From NCBI RefSeq assembly GCF_009831575.1, contig NZ_WUUT01000002.1, positions 1-64,000 of the forward strand: a stretch of DNA of 64,000 bases. Reading direction: 5' to 3'. The translations under genes and the position numbers were made by a program. Within the stretch, counting starts at the first letter, position 1. Each line of letters begins with the position of its first letter. Shown here piece by piece: positions 1 through 9,139 of the stretch. Under the pieces are notes generated by a model that saw nothing but the letters and a program-made list of their open reading frames with translations, did not search any database and was not told the DNA's origin. Origin of the DNA: Halovenus carboxidivorans. GTDB taxonomy: Archaea > Halobacteriota > Halobacteria > Halobacteriales > Haloarculaceae.

Positions 1-47
1 GCGGATCGTGGGCAAAGTTAACAGTATCCGGGTGTGTGTAGAGACCT

Positions 48-1256
48 ATGAGCGAACCAGGAGTGAGCTTCGAGCACGACGAAGAGACACGGATGATCGT
101 CGACAATCTCGAACGGTTCATCGAACAGGAGGTGAAACCGATCCAGGAGGAGTTGGGAGAGACCTACGAGAATCCGCGTCTCCGTCACGAGACCGACGGC
201 CGACTGGTTCCCGAGGTCGTCGAGGCGATCCAGGAGGTGCGACGGCGAAGCGCCGAAGCGGGTTATTACGCGATGAACCTCCCGGAAGATGTCGGGGGAG
301 GCGGGGTCTCGAACGTGACGTGGTACGAGGCGAAGAAGGCCGTCGCCGCTTCCGGGGTCGAGATGGCGGAACACGTGCTCGCCGGTCCCGAGGGGCCGAA
401 ACCGCTGTTGTTGCTCGCAGAGGGAGAACAGATCGAGCGCTATCTCGAACCGGCGGTGCGCGCCGAGAAATCGACGGCGTTCGCACAGACCGAACCGGGG
501 GTCGGTTCGGACTCGCCGAACATGTCGACGACGGCCGAGAAAGACGGCGACGAGTGGGTGATCGACGGGCGGAAACAGTGGATCACGAACGGTCCCTACG
601 CCGACTTCGTGCAGGTGTTCGCGCGGACGACCCCCCAGGAGGAGGCCGGTCGGTACGGTGGAATCACCTGCTTCATCGTGGAGGCAGACGAGTACGAGGT
701 GAGTTCGCTGAACAACGCCGTCGGTGCCGAGGGTATGCAGGCCGAACTCGTGTTCGACGGGGTGCGCGTCCCGGAGGAACGGGTACTCGGAGAGGTCGAC
801 GGCGCGTTCTACCAGGCCATGGACTTTCTCTCGCTGGGACGACTGGAACTCGGGGCCGAAGCGATCGGATACGCCGAGTACCTGCTCGAACGCGGGGTCG
901 AGTACGCCACCGACCGTGAGGCCTTCGGGCGACCGATCGGAAAGTTCCAGCAGATTTCGTCGAAACTGGCCGAGGGTCGGGCGAAGACCTACGCGGCGGA
1001 CGCCGCCGGTCTCCGGTGCGCCTGGAAGATGGATCAGGGAGAAAGCGTCGTCGAGGACGCGTCGATCCTGAAATACTACGGGACGAACGTCTTCTGGGAC
1101 GTCGTCGACGATGTCGTCCAGATACACGGTGGAAACGGGCTCTCCGAGGACAACCCCTTCATGCGGCATCTCCACATGGCCCGGATACTCCGGATCGTCG
1201 AGGGAACCGACGAGATCCAACTGAACACAATCGCCTCGGAGTTCGCCGGGATCTGA
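48..1256 (+). CDS. acyl-CoA dehydrogenase
   Basis: FAD-dependent alpha,beta-dehydrogenation of an acyl-CoA thioester; cytoplasmic. The 402-residue length is close to the family norm. A flavin/substrate-binding stretch AQTEPGVGSD lies at residues 146-155, WITNG at 178-182, and the C-terminal VEGTDEIQ segment around 384-391 holds the position of the usual catalytic Glu (about E385). The ATG at 48 is the first start that leaves the whole N-terminal helical domain intact. The gene stands alone, followed by a 493-bp gap and a branched-chain amino-acid-type importer, so a role in branched-chain or short-chain acyl-CoA breakdown is an inference. The acyl chain specificity cannot be read from the sequence. 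Confidence 0.93.
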   Translation: MSEPGVSFEHDEETRMIVDNLERFIEQEVKPIQEELGETYENPRLRHETDGRLVPEVVEAIQEVRRRSAEAGYYAMNLPEDVGGGGVSNVTWYEAKKAVAASGVEMAEHVLAGPEGPKPLLLLAEGEQIERYLEPAVRAEKSTAFAQTEPGVGSDSPNMSTTAEKDGDEWVIDGRKQWITNGPYADFVQVFARTTPQEEAGRYGGITCFIVEADEYEVSSLNNAVGAEGMQAELVFDGVRVPEERVLGEVDGAFYQAMDFLSLGRLELGAEAIGYAEYLLERGVEYATDREAFGRPIGKFQQISSKLAEGRAKTYAADAAGLRCAWKMDQGESVVEDASILKYYGTNVFWDVVDDVVQIHGGNGLSEDNPFMRHLHMARILRIVEGTDEIQLNTIASEFAGI

Positions 1257-1749
1257 TCCCGAGTGAACGACGTAACCACGGTCAGGCGAGAGGGAGTTGC
1301 ACGTACAGGAGTGAGACGGGTGTGAAAGCACCGCTCACGGATCATCGAAACCGCACCTTAGGTCTGTTACAGCCTCTCTAGCACCGAATTAGGACGGTGT
1401 AATCGGGTTTGCGATTTACAGTTTATACGCACGAATCCGGTTTTTTGAACGTCGTATCGTTTCGGCGGTGGTGGCTGCCCAATTGTGCTAGATACACCCA
1501 CACATAGTTTGGAAACCAGGCAGCGGACCGCGTATTTACGGAAATCTCGCGCGCGGCCCGATTATTCCGCCGTGAGACGGAACGGATATGCGGACCCCGT
1601 ATTGACATCAAGCTATTAAATTAACTGTTCAGTGGGAGAATTAATTATGCCCCCTCCCGAAGGCGAAGATGTAAACGTCCCCTTATAAACAAGGCCTTAC
1701 ACACGACAATAATCGTTATATATGTCGAAGTAGATTACACTGACAGACC
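1257..1749. other. 493-bp non-coding gap with livJ promoter
   Basis: No convincing gene is seen here. The right half (about 1600-1740) is clearly more A+T-rich than the surrounding coding DNA, with repeated TTAA and ATTAATTA motifs. It ends in a strong TATA box just before livJ. The left half has short T runs (for example 1440-1446) that could end transcription from the acyl-CoA dehydrogenase gene. A 62-codon minus-strand frame at 1423-1611 lacks haloarchaeal codon bias and is not accepted. Confidence 0.6.
1716..1723 (+). promoter_or_regulatory. TATA box of the liv operon
   Basis: TTATATAT sits 27-34 bp before the livJ ATG at 1750. That spacing predicts transcription starting within a few bases of the start codon, as in the leaderless or near-leaderless mRNAs common in haloarchaea. 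Confidence 0.65.
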
Positions 1750-3165
1750 ATGTCGAAAGACACAACGGGTACCTACGAGGGAACTTCGCGACGTAAAGTG
1801 ATTCAGACGATTGGTGCCGGAGCGGTTGGGACGGCACTCGCCGGATGTGGGGACCTGCTCGGCGTCGAAGAACCGGGAGAGGGGCAACTCACGATCGGTC
1901 ACATCGCACCGCTCGGAAGCGTCCTGGGGGTCGGTTCCGAGCGAGCCGCCGAGATGGCCAAAGAGACCGTCAACAACAACGGTGGGGTCATGGACTCCGA
2001 TGTTGAGGTCGTGACAAAAGACACCCTCGTCCAAGCGAGCGAGGCAGAGGGGGCCGTCGAGGAACTCATCAATCAGGACAACGCCAACGTGATCGTCGGT
2101 GCGTTCCAGTCCGAGGTCGGTCGAGCGATTGTCGACCTGACCTCCGAGTTCGGCGTGCCGTACATCTCCACCGGGCCGGCGGCGCCGGAGTTGACCGCCG
2201 GGTTCGTCGGCGAGGACTACGAACAGTACAAACACTACTTCCGTGTCGGGCCGATCAACTCCGCGCTGCAGGCGGAAGCGATGGCGGATTATCTGACCTA
2301 TCTGTCCGACCGTCACGGCTGGAACTCGTGTGCGTTCTACCGCGACCAGGCGGCCTGGACGGAGGTCTTCGGCAGAGACCTCCCGGGCCTGCTCGACGAG
2401 CAGGGCATCACCGTCGAGAACAACAACGGCAACGGAGAGGCGATCACGATTCAGGACCCCGACCTCGGTCCGGTCGTCTCCTCGGCCGAGGAACTCGGCG
2501 TCGACTACGTGCTCCGGTTCTTCGCACACATCAGTTCGTCGCCGTCGCAGCTACTCGGCCCCTGGAAGCAGGGCCAACTCAACTTCGGTATCGAAGGGAT
2601 TCACGTCCCCGGCATGCACCCCGAGTACGACATCGCGACCGAGGGGCTCAACATCTACGAGACGACCTCCCAGAGTGGTGCCGGGGGCGCGGCGCCGATC
2701 ACCGAGCACACCCAGCCGTTCATCGAAGAGTACGTCTCCAACTACGCCGGAGACAGTTTCGACCCGGGGACGCCGGACGGGTCGCCGATGTACATGGGCT
2801 TCGGAACGTACGACGCGATCTTGCTCCTGCAGAACGTGCTCAACGAGATCGGCACCACCACGCCGGCGGACAGTCTCGACGACTACGTCGACGCGATGCT
2901 CAGCCAGGACGGCAGTGGCATCGAGACGATCTCCGGCGGCATCCAGTTCTACGGACCGGACGAGGAGTATCCGCACGACCTGATGGCCGAACGCGACTCC
3001 GACGGCTCGATCACCAACTTCCCGGTGACGCAGTTCCAGCCGTACGACGGCGGAAACGTCGCAACTGTCGAGTACGACGGTATCGACCGACCCGGCCAGG
3101 TCGAGTGTGTCTTCCCTGAAAGCTTCCGAACTGCAGAACACCAACAGCCAAACTGGATGGCGTAA
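1750..3165 (+). CDS. livJ: branched-chain amino-acid-type ABC transporter substrate-binding lipoprotein
   Basis: Type I periplasmic-binding-fold protein of 471 residues that should capture the substrate outside the membrane. The N-terminus has a twin-arginine signal (R14-R15) followed by a hydrophobic stretch and a lipobox LAGC with C33, as in haloarchaeal Tat lipoproteins. The mature part resembles the LivJ/UrtA/AmiC group (TIGHIAPLGS opening, IVGAFQSEVGRAI). It heads a tight co-directional run with two permeases and two ATPases, which fixes its role as the binding component. LivJ-type proteins bind branched-chain amino acids, but relatives bind urea, short amides or aromatic acids, so the substrate is not settled. 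Confidence 0.9.
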   Translation: MSKDTTGTYEGTSRRKVIQTIGAGAVGTALAGCGDLLGVEEPGEGQLTIGHIAPLGSVLGVGSERAAEMAKETVNNNGGVMDSDVEVVTKDTLVQASEAEGAVEELINQDNANVIVGAFQSEVGRAIVDLTSEFGVPYISTGPAAPELTAGFVGEDYEQYKHYFRVGPINSALQAEAMADYLTYLSDRHGWNSCAFYRDQAAWTEVFGRDLPGLLDEQGITVENNNGNGEAITIQDPDLGPVVSSAEELGVDYVLRFFAHISSSPSQLLGPWKQGQLNFGIEGIHVPGMHPEYDIATEGLNIYETTSQSGAGGAAPITEHTQPFIEEYVSNYAGDSFDPGTPDGSPMYMGFGTYDAILLLQNVLNEIGTTTPADSLDDYVDAMLSQDGSGIETISGGIQFYGPDEEYPHDLMAERDSDGSITNFPVTQFQPYDGGNVATVEYDGIDRPGQVECVFPESFRTAEHQQPNWMA

Positions 3166-3168
3166 AAG

Positions 3169-4050
3169 ATGATAGGCGCAATCGCAACGGCCATTATCCA
3201 GGCCACGTTGGTAAGCGCAGTCTACGCACTGATCGCAATCGGATTCACGATGATCTTCGGAGTCGCCGGTGTGCTGAACCTCGCTCACGGGGCGTTGCTC
3301 ATGGCCGGCGCGTACGTCTACGGTATCGTTGTGATGCGAAACATCGTCCCCTCGATGACGTACCATCCAGCAGTCGGTGTCATCGCGGGAATCGTCGTAG
3401 TCGCGATCCTCTCGCTGCTGCTGTACGAACTGCTCGTCAGGTGGGTCGAGGACAACGTCGTGATTACCTTCCTCTCGACGGTGATCCTCGCCGTCGCCTC
3501 GACGGAGTTTCTGGTCTGGATCTTCGGCGGCCAGAACATCCGAATCTCCCTGATCGAGGGGCAGTTCGCACTCGCAAACGCACGGGTCGCTTACTACGAA
3601 GCCATCGGCTTCGCAGTCTCCTGGATCGCCATCGCTCTGCTGTGGTTCTACGTGACCCAGACAGACGACGGGCGGTCCATCCTCGCCACCTCGATGAGTG
3701 AGCGAGGCGCACAGCTCACGGGAGTCAACATCAGGATGGTCAGGGCCAAGACCTGGATCATCGCCGGGGCGCTCGCCGGACTCGGCGGGATGTTCCTCGG
3801 CTTCGACAGCGGACTGAGCCCGCTGATGTGGCTCAATCCGCTCGCAGTCGCGTTCATCGCCGTCGTCGTCGGCGGCATCGGATCGATCAAAGGCTCCGTG
3901 GCGGGTGCGTACCTGATCGGATTCATCGAACAGATCACCGTCGAACTGATCGGAAACGGATTCCGAGGCATGCCGACGCTCATCCTGCTCGTCGGCTTCC
4001 TGCTGTTCATGCCGCAGGGACTGTTCGGGAGGGAGTTTGCTCATGAGTAG
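3169..4050 (+). CDS. livH: branched-chain amino-acid-type ABC transporter permease (LivH family)
   Basis: Integral membrane permease of 293 residues, the usual LivH length, with about eight hydrophobic segments. The motif NLAHGALLMAGAY near residue 40 and the GGIGSIKGSVAGA segment in the C-terminal half are typical of LivH, the latter being the site that couples to the ATPase. It begins 3 bp after the livJ stop and overlaps livM by the sequence ATGAGTAG, so the two permeases are translationally linked. It should form the membrane heterodimer with LivM. Confidence 0.92.
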   Translation: MIGAIATAIIQATLVSAVYALIAIGFTMIFGVAGVLNLAHGALLMAGAYVYGIVVMRNIVPSMTYHPAVGVIAGIVVVAILSLLLYELLVRWVEDNVVITFLSTVILAVASTEFLVWIFGGQNIRISLIEGQFALANARVAYYEAIGFAVSWIAIALLWFYVTQTDDGRSILATSMSERGAQLTGVNIRMVRAKTWIIAGALAGLGGMFLGFDSGLSPLMWLNPLAVAFIAVVVGGIGSIKGSVAGAYLIGFIEQITVELIGNGFRGMPTLILLVGFLLFMPQGLFGREFAHE

Positions 4051-5224
4051 TCTCACACTGATCTTCACGGTCTTAGCCGCGGCGAGCAGCCGCGCGAGCG
4101 AGGTGTTCGGAACGATCAGACGAACCATCCTCACACCGATCGGGCGAGTGTTCGACTTCCTCCTCGCCCCGGTCGACCGCGCGTTCAGACCGCTAGCGAA
4201 GGTGTTCAACAGAACGCTGGGCAAGTTCCTCGGTACGGTGACCGGGTTGCAACTGGCGTTCGTACTCACCACGTTCCTGCTGCTTCTGACCGGCGGGATC
4301 TGGGGCGCGTCGATCATCGCCTTCGAGCCCGGCGAGGGGCTCATCGCACTCGACATCCGGCGGCCGCTGGCGTACGCCTGCATCTGGGCCGTCTTCGCGA
4401 TGGGCTGGGACATCCAGAGCGGCTACACCGGCTACATTAGCTTCGGGCACTCCGTCCTCTCCGGCGGTGCGGCCTACACCACCGCGGTGTTGCTCAACGA
4501 GGTTAGTTCCACGCTGCCGCTGTACGTCACGGCACCGATTTCGGTGTTCGCGGCGGTCGTGATCGGGCTGCTCATCGCCCTACCGTCGCTTCGGCTGCAG
4601 GGGCCGTACTTCTCGCTGATCACCTTCGCGGCCGTGTTGCTGTTCTTCCAGGCGACGCGAGCGTTCGATATCCTGGGCGGTTCCGCGGGGCTTCGGATCA
4701 CGCGTGTCATCCCGGCAGCGGATTCGTTCACCCGGTATTATCTGCTGTTGATACCGATGTTACTGATCGCGGTCGCACTGACAGTGCTATCGCGGTCGAA
4801 CTACGGGTTGATCTTCACGGCGATCCGAGAGAACGAGGACGCCGTCTCGGCGGCGGGTATCAATCCGACGAAGTTCAAGATCTGGTCGTTCCTGATCAGT
4901 TCGATCGTGATGGGGATCGGCGGCGTGATGCTGACCGCGGCAGTCAGCAACGTCGACCCGACCCAGTTCGTCCAAGTCGACCGGAGTATCGAGATGATCG
5001 CGATGGCCGTCGTCGGCGGCATCGCAACCGTCCTCGGCGCGATGGGCGGAGCATTCGTGTTCTTCCTGCTCAAGGAGGTCGTGCTCAACCTCTTCATCGA
5101 CGAGGCGGCGCTTCGCCTGTTCGTCCTCTTCTTGCTGGTCGTCCTCATTCTCGTGTTCGCGCGGGACGGCCTGTTCAGGAAGCTCTGGCACCGCCTCGGA
5201 CAGATCGGAGGTGAGGAGCCGTGA
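4043..5224 (+). CDS. livM: branched-chain amino-acid-type ABC transporter permease (LivM family)
   Basis: Second permease of the importer, 393 residues. The ATG at 4043 lies inside the livH stop region (overlap of 8 bp); a TTG six bases earlier is also possible. The N-terminal 60 or so residues are a charged, helix-rich extension before the first membrane span. The body carries the LivM hallmarks GYTGYISFGHS near residue 140 and GLIFTAIRENEDAVSAAGI further on. About nine membrane segments are apparent. It ends in an overlap with livG (CCGTGAGC), which supports an operon. Confidence 0.92.
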   Translation: MSSLTLIFTVLAAASSRASEVFGTIRRTILTPIGRVFDFLLAPVDRAFRPLAKVFNRTLGKFLGTVTGLQLAFVLTTFLLLLTGGIWGASIIAFEPGEGLIALDIRRPLAYACIWAVFAMGWDIQSGYTGYISFGHSVLSGGAAYTTAVLLNEVSSTLPLYVTAPISVFAAVVIGLLIALPSLRLQGPYFSLITFAAVLLFFQATRAFDILGGSAGLRITRVIPAADSFTRYYLLLIPMLLIAVALTVLSRSNYGLIFTAIRENEDAVSAAGINPTKFKIWSFLISSIVMGIGGVMLTAAVSNVDPTQFVQVDRSIEMIAMAVVGGIATVLGAMGGAFVFFLLKEVVLNLFIDEAALRLFVLFLLVVLILVFARDGLFRKLWHRLGQIGGEEP

Positions 5225-5949
5225 GCCTGCTAGAAGTCGAGAACCTCACGAAGAAATTCGGCGGCCTCACCGCCGTCGACAACCTCTCTTTCGGCGTCGA
5301 GGAGGGAGAGATCCTCGGCGTGATCGGGCCGAACGGTGCCGGGAAGTCCACCGTGTTCAACTGCGTGATGAGCCGGTACGATGTCACGAGCGGAACGATC
5401 ACGTTCAACGGAGACGATATCACGGATACGAGCACGCACAAGATCGTCAATAAGGGGCTCTCGCGGGTTTCCCAGGAGTCCGATCCGATCGACATCTTCC
5501 CCGTCGCCGGGAATATCAGGCTGTTCACCCTACCGAACAGCCTGCTCTCGCTGTACGGCGGCGCGGATATGGAGGAGATCGCGTCCTACGCGGCGCGGGT
5601 CGATCTCCAGGACAAACTCGAGGAGACTCCCGACGAGCTTCCGCACGCGGACGTGCGACGGCTCGAAATCGCGAAGGCGCTCGCGACGGAGCCGGAACTC
5701 ATGCTGCTCGATGAGCCGTTCGCGGGGATGAACCAGCAGGAGATCCGCAAACTCTCCGAGCAGATCGAGTCGCTTCGTGAGGAGGGAATGACCATGATCG
5801 TCGTCGACCACAACATGAGTGGCCTGATGCAGTTGGTCGACCGCGTGGTCGTCATTCACAACGGTGCGAAACTCGCAGAGGGAACGCCCGACGAGATCGC
5901 GGAGAACGAAGACGTTCAGGACGCCTACCTCTCCGGGGAGGAGATCTGA
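5221..5949 (+). CDS. livG: ABC transporter ATP-binding protein (LivG type) with an atypical signature motif
   Basis: First ATPase of the importer, 242 residues, starting at a GTG that overlaps the livM stop. Walker A is GPNGAGKS (36-43) and Walker B LMLLDEPFAGM (160-170) includes the catalytic Glu. The region where LivG normally carries an LSYGQ-like signature reads LPHADVRR at 140-147, so the signature loop is not recognisable. This matters because the signature of one subunit completes the ATP site of its partner. If LivG pairs with LivF, one of the two sites would be degenerate, as in other asymmetric ABC dimers. The family assignment is still firm from neighbours and the overall match. 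Confidence 0.9.
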   Translation: MSLLEVENLTKKFGGLTAVDNLSFGVEEGEILGVIGPNGAGKSTVFNCVMSRYDVTSGTITFNGDDITDTSTHKIVNKGLSRVSQESDPIDIFPVAGNIRLFTLPNSLLSLYGGADMEEIASYAARVDLQDKLEETPDELPHADVRRLEIAKALATEPELMLLDEPFAGMNQQEIRKLSEQIESLREEGMTMIVVDHNMSGLMQLVDRVVVIHNGAKLAEGTPDEIAENEDVQDAYLSGEEI

Positions 5950-5950
5950 T

Positions 5951-6661
5951 ATGCCAGTACTACAACTCGAAGATGTCGACGTGTCGTACGGGAAGACCCA
6001 GGCGTTGCGAAACGTCTCGCTCGAAGTCGAGGAGGGCGAAATCGTCGGCGTGATCGGCCCGAACGGGGCCGGCAAGACGACGATGCTCGACTCGATTGCA
6101 GGCTACAAGGAGTACAGCGGCTCCATCACCTACGACGGAACCGAGGTCTCCGAAACCAGCAGCGGCAAACTGGTCAACGACGGGCTCGTCTACTGCACGG
6201 AGGATCGGGACCTGTTCCCGTATTTCACCGTCCACGAGAACCTCCAGATGGGCGCGCAGTTCCGGAGCGACGACGGCGCGGTCCAGGAGAGCTTCGACTT
6301 CGTTTACGATCTGTTCCCGCGTCTCGACGAACGGCGGGACCAGGAAGCCCAGACGATGAGCGGCGGCGAGCAGCAGATGCTCGCGCTGGGCCGGGCGCTG
6401 ATGAGTGATCCGGACGTGCTGATGCTCGACGAACCGACGCTGGGGCTGGCCCCGGTCATCATCGACGACATCAGCGAGGCGCTCGAACGACTCCAGGACG
6501 AAGGGCTGACGATTCTGCTCGTCGAGCAGAACTCGACGTTCGCCCTCCGACACGCCGAACGGCTGTACCTGCTCGAACAGGGCTCCATCGAACTCTCGGG
6601 AACCGCCGACGAGCTTCGAGACGACGACTACATCCGCGACGCGTACGTCGGCGTGACGTAA
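5951..6661 (+). CDS. livF: ABC transporter ATP-binding protein (LivF type)
   Basis: Second ATPase of the importer, 236 residues from the ATG at 5951, one base after the livG stop; longer upstream readings would overlap livG and add an unrelated basic stretch. Walker A GPNGAGKT (36-43), canonical signature MSGGEQ (136-141) and Walker B VLMLDEPTLGL are all intact, together with the LivF-type YCTEDRDLFPYFTV segment. With LivG it should power uptake at the cytoplasmic face. A T-tract follows the stop and probably ends the operon. Confidence 0.92.
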   Translation: MPVLQLEDVDVSYGKTQALRNVSLEVEEGEIVGVIGPNGAGKTTMLDSIAGYKEYSGSITYDGTEVSETSSGKLVNDGLVYCTEDRDLFPYFTVHENLQMGAQFRSDDGAVQESFDFVYDLFPRLDERRDQEAQTMSGGEQQMLALGRALMSDPDVLMLDEPTLGLAPVIIDDISEALERLQDEGLTILLVEQNSTFALRHAERLYLLEQGSIELSGTADELRDDDYIRDAYVGVT

Positions 6662-6671
6662 CTCCGCTGAC

Positions 6672-6677
6672 TTTTTT
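6672..6677 (+). terminator. T-tract after the liv operon
   Basis: Six consecutive T residues lie 11 bp after the livF stop, with no strong stem before them. Short T-tracts of this kind are the normal archaeal termination signal. The next gene has its own TATA box. Confidence 0.45.
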
Positions 6678-6707
6678 CGACTGCGCGGCGGTGTCGCTTC
6701 GCAACCG

Positions 6708-6714
6708 TTATATG
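6708..6714 (+). promoter_or_regulatory. TATA box of the cold-shock gene
   Basis: TTATATG lies 26-32 bp before the ATG at 6740, the spacing expected for haloarchaeal transcription starting close to the start codon. Confidence 0.55.
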
Positions 6715-6739
6715 TTGGCCCACACTCTGTCCAGAGGCA

Positions 6740-6934
6740 ATGGCAGAAGGAACGGTTGATTTCTTCAACGACACAGGCGGTTACGGTTTCATCGAGACTG
6801 AGGATGCGGACGAAGACGTGTTCTTCCACATGGAAGACGTCGGCGGCCCGGATCTCGAAGAAGGTCAGGATGTAGAGTTCGAAATTGAGGACGCACCGAA
6901 AGGGCCGCGGGCGACGAATCTTACCCGATTGTAA
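6740..6934 (+). CDS. cspA: cold-shock domain protein (CspA family)
   Basis: A 64-residue single cold-shock domain that binds single-stranded RNA or DNA and acts as an RNA chaperone. RNP1 is seen as GGYGFIE (13-19) and RNP2 as VFFHM (27-31), with the closing GPRATNL segment. It is more acidic than bacterial homologues, as expected in a high-salt cytoplasm. It is monocistronic, with its own TATA box upstream and an A+T-rich segment after the stop. Confidence 0.93.
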   Translation: MAEGTVDFFNDTGGYGFIETEDADEDVFFHMEDVGGPDLEEGQDVEFEIEDAPKGPRATNLTRL

Positions 6935-7034
6935 GCTCGTTTACTGACGTCCTATATTTTCAGTTTATTTGACCGCGCCCGAGCGACAGCGCTGTCGGGG
7001 GTACACTCAAGTCGATTCTCCCCGAACCACGGGT

Positions 7035-7907
7035 ATGTCGATCGATCCGGTTGCCGGCTGTCCCGATATCTACGCCCTCGACACCGAGATGCTCGGTATG
7101 CGGCGGGTGAACTCGCCGTATATCCTCGACGGGCCCGAGCCAGCGATCATCGATACCGGGACGGCCGAGGCCGACAGGGATATTCTGGCAGGGCTGTCCG
7201 AACTCGGTATCGACGCCGTGGACGTTGCGTACATCGTCCCGACACACGCACACCTAGACCACGCCGGGAGCGCTGGCTCGCTCGCGAGCGCGTGTCCGAA
7301 CGCGACGGTGCTCTGCCACGAGCGCGGAGTCGAATACCTGACCGACGAGGACAGACTCGAAAGACTGACCGAAAGCGTCGAGCGCGCAATCGGGATGGAA
7401 TCGCCGTACGGCGAGCCGGAAGTGATCGACCCCGACCGCTGTGAGTCTCTGGGTGGCGGCGAGGTGGTTGAGTGCGGCGAGCGCGCGCTCGATGTAATCG
7501 ACGCGCCCGGGCACGCCCCACACCAGTTTTGCCTGTACGACCGCGACACGGGGGCGTTGTTCGGCGCCGACGCCGCCGGGATGAATTTCCCAGACGTGGG
7601 CCACCGCCCGACCACCCCGCCGCCGAATTTCGATCTGGAAGCGGCCCTGGGGACGATAGACCGACTGCTGGAGCACGAGCCAGAGACCCTGCTGTACGCT
7701 CACTACGGGCCCGGCGAGCGGGGGGCGGCCGTCGAGGAACTCCGACGGTACCGGGAGATGCTCCCGGATTACGTCGAGCGCATCGACAGCCTGCGGGCGG
7801 AGCACGGCGACGACGTAGGTGCAATCGCCGCGGCGATGGAAGACGAGTGGGGTCACTGGTCGCTGCCGACGGACGTTGCGGGCGTGTTGCGACACCTGAG
7901 CGAGTGA
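7035..7907 (+). CDS. MBL-fold metallo-hydrolase
   Basis: A 290-residue metallo-beta-lactamase-fold enzyme, probably a cytoplasmic thioester or ester hydrolase. The metal motif HxHxDH is at residues 71-76 (HAHLDH), with further ligands likely at H174-like positions in the DAPGHAPHQ segment, the FGADAAG segment (Asp) and YAHYGPG (His). A C-terminal helical tail follows the fold. The ATG at 7035 gives a sensible N-terminus; a longer reading begins in the intergenic region. Substrate unknown; glyoxalase II-like and lactonase-like members share these motifs. Confidence 0.85.
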   Translation: MSIDPVAGCPDIYALDTEMLGMRRVNSPYILDGPEPAIIDTGTAEADRDILAGLSELGIDAVDVAYIVPTHAHLDHAGSAGSLASACPNATVLCHERGVEYLTDEDRLERLTESVERAIGMESPYGEPEVIDPDRCESLGGGEVVECGERALDVIDAPGHAPHQFCLYDRDTGALFGADAAGMNFPDVGHRPTTPPPNFDLEAALGTIDRLLEHEPETLLYAHYGPGERGAAVEELRRYREMLPDYVERIDSLRAEHGDDVGAIAAAMEDEWGHWSLPTDVAGVLRHLSE

Positions 7908-7961
7908 AGAGGTAGCGAGCGAAAGCGAGTCGTTGATATGCGGAGCGGGAAACACATAGAC

Positions 7962-8123
7962 ATGTTCGAGACAGCGCTGCACCTCGGAACCGAACATCCG
8001 TCGCTTCTGGTGCTCGGCGCGAGCGGCGTGCTCGCGTTCGGGGCCGGGGCGGGACTGGGACTGTACGGACGTATCAAAGCGAGAGACCGACCGGAATCTG
8101 TCTCGGAACCGACCGAACAGTGA
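7962..8123 (+). CDS. small single-span membrane protein
   Basis: A 53-residue protein from the ATG at 7962 (61 residues from an ATG at 7938). It has one glycine- and alanine-rich membrane segment (LLVLGASGVLAFGAGAGLGLYG) written here only to show its character, followed by a short polar tail. A GATATG sequence about 25 bp before 7962 favours the inner start. It lies 54 bp after the MBL gene and 50 bp before the acyltransferase. No family is recognised, and no function is proposed. Confidence 0.5.
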   Translation: MFETALHLGTEHPSLLVLGASGVLAFGAGAGLGLYGRIKARDRPESVSEPTEQ

Positions 8124-8173
8124 CACCGGCCGAACCGAACGCTGATGTAAGCTCACGGGGGAAGTACTAACAC

Positions 8174-9082
8174 ATGACAAAGCGAGCGGTGTCGCTACCC
8201 GACGAGGCAGCAGACGGGATGCGGGAGTTCATCGACGAAGTCGACGAGCGACTCGCGAGCGACGAGGACACCTGTGCGGTCGTCGAGGACGTCCTCGTCG
8301 ACCTGCACGGCGACCGGGCGGCCTACGAACGCTGGCAGGCCGGCGAGGATGTCTCCCCGGCCGAACAGGTCCGCCTCCAGGGGTACGATCCCTGCAACAC
8401 GACCCTGGAGAGCGAGTACTACGCCGAAGTCGACGCACAGAGCGAGCAGTTCAAGCAGTCGAAACACATCCAGTGGCTCTGGCGGCAGTTCGACGCCACG
8501 CCGATGGCCGACAACGTCGAGTTCGCTCTGCAGTTCCGGCGGATGCTCGCGGATCACCTCTTCGCGGAGTGCGGCGATAACTGTCGGTTCTTCAAAGGGA
8601 TCTCGATGACCTACGGCCACAACATCTCCGTCGGCGACAACGTCGTCATCCACGACGACGTACACCTAGACGACCGCGGTAAACTCACCATCGGGGACCG
8701 GGTGTCGATCTCGGACGGGGCGCACATCTACAGTCACGAACACGACGTCGTCGACCAGACCGAAGTGACGAACTACCACACCGTTCTCGAAGACGACGTT
8801 CGGATCACCTACGACTCGATGGTCCAGGCGGGGGTCAAAGTCGGGCGCAACGCAATCCTGGCCGCCAAATCCGTCGCCGGTGCGGATATTCCGGCACACC
8901 ACATCGCCGCCGGGACGCCGGCCGAGTCGGTCGCTGTCAAATCCGGCTGGGAGTCCGTCGCGGAACCGGCCGGCACCGACCTCGCCGACAACCGCGACCA
9001 GCGACAGATCTCCTACGAGATTCCGGACGACGTGGAGACGTTCGACGAGTTCGGCCGCGACCTCTCACCGCCGGACAGCTAA
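8174..9082 (+). CDS. acyltransferase with left-handed beta-helix (hexapeptide repeat) domain
   Basis: A 302-residue protein. Residues 1-130 are an acidic, mostly helical N-terminal part that includes the maltose acetyltransferase-like segment around 105-130. Residues 140-240 form hexapeptide repeats (ISVGDNVVIH, LTIGDRVSIS), and SHEHD at 187-191 supplies the His expected to deprotonate the acceptor. These enzymes acetylate sugars or thiols using acetyl-CoA and act as trimers. About 55 extra residues after the helix are acidic and not assigned. The acceptor is unknown. The gene looks monocistronic. Confidence 0.82.
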   Translation: MTKRAVSLPDEAADGMREFIDEVDERLASDEDTCAVVEDVLVDLHGDRAAYERWQAGEDVSPAEQVRLQGYDPCNTTLESEYYAEVDAQSEQFKQSKHIQWLWRQFDATPMADNVEFALQFRRMLADHLFAECGDNCRFFKGISMTYGHNISVGDNVVIHDDVHLDDRGKLTIGDRVSISDGAHIYSHEHDVVDQTEVTNYHTVLEDDVRITYDSMVQAGVKVGRNAILAAKSVAGADIPAHHIAAGTPAESVAVKSGWESVAEPAGTDLADNRDQRQISYEIPDDVETFDEFGRDLSPPDS

Positions 9083-9139
9083 CACCCCTCGACGACCGTT
9101 ACAACAGTAATTTACGTTAAGTTCCCGTTTGACTCTGTC

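Noticed and set aside
1423-1611. 62-residue minus-strand frame in the gap before livJ
   Set aside because: No promoter, no recognised domain and an Arg/Ser-rich composition unlike the acidic proteins of this genome.
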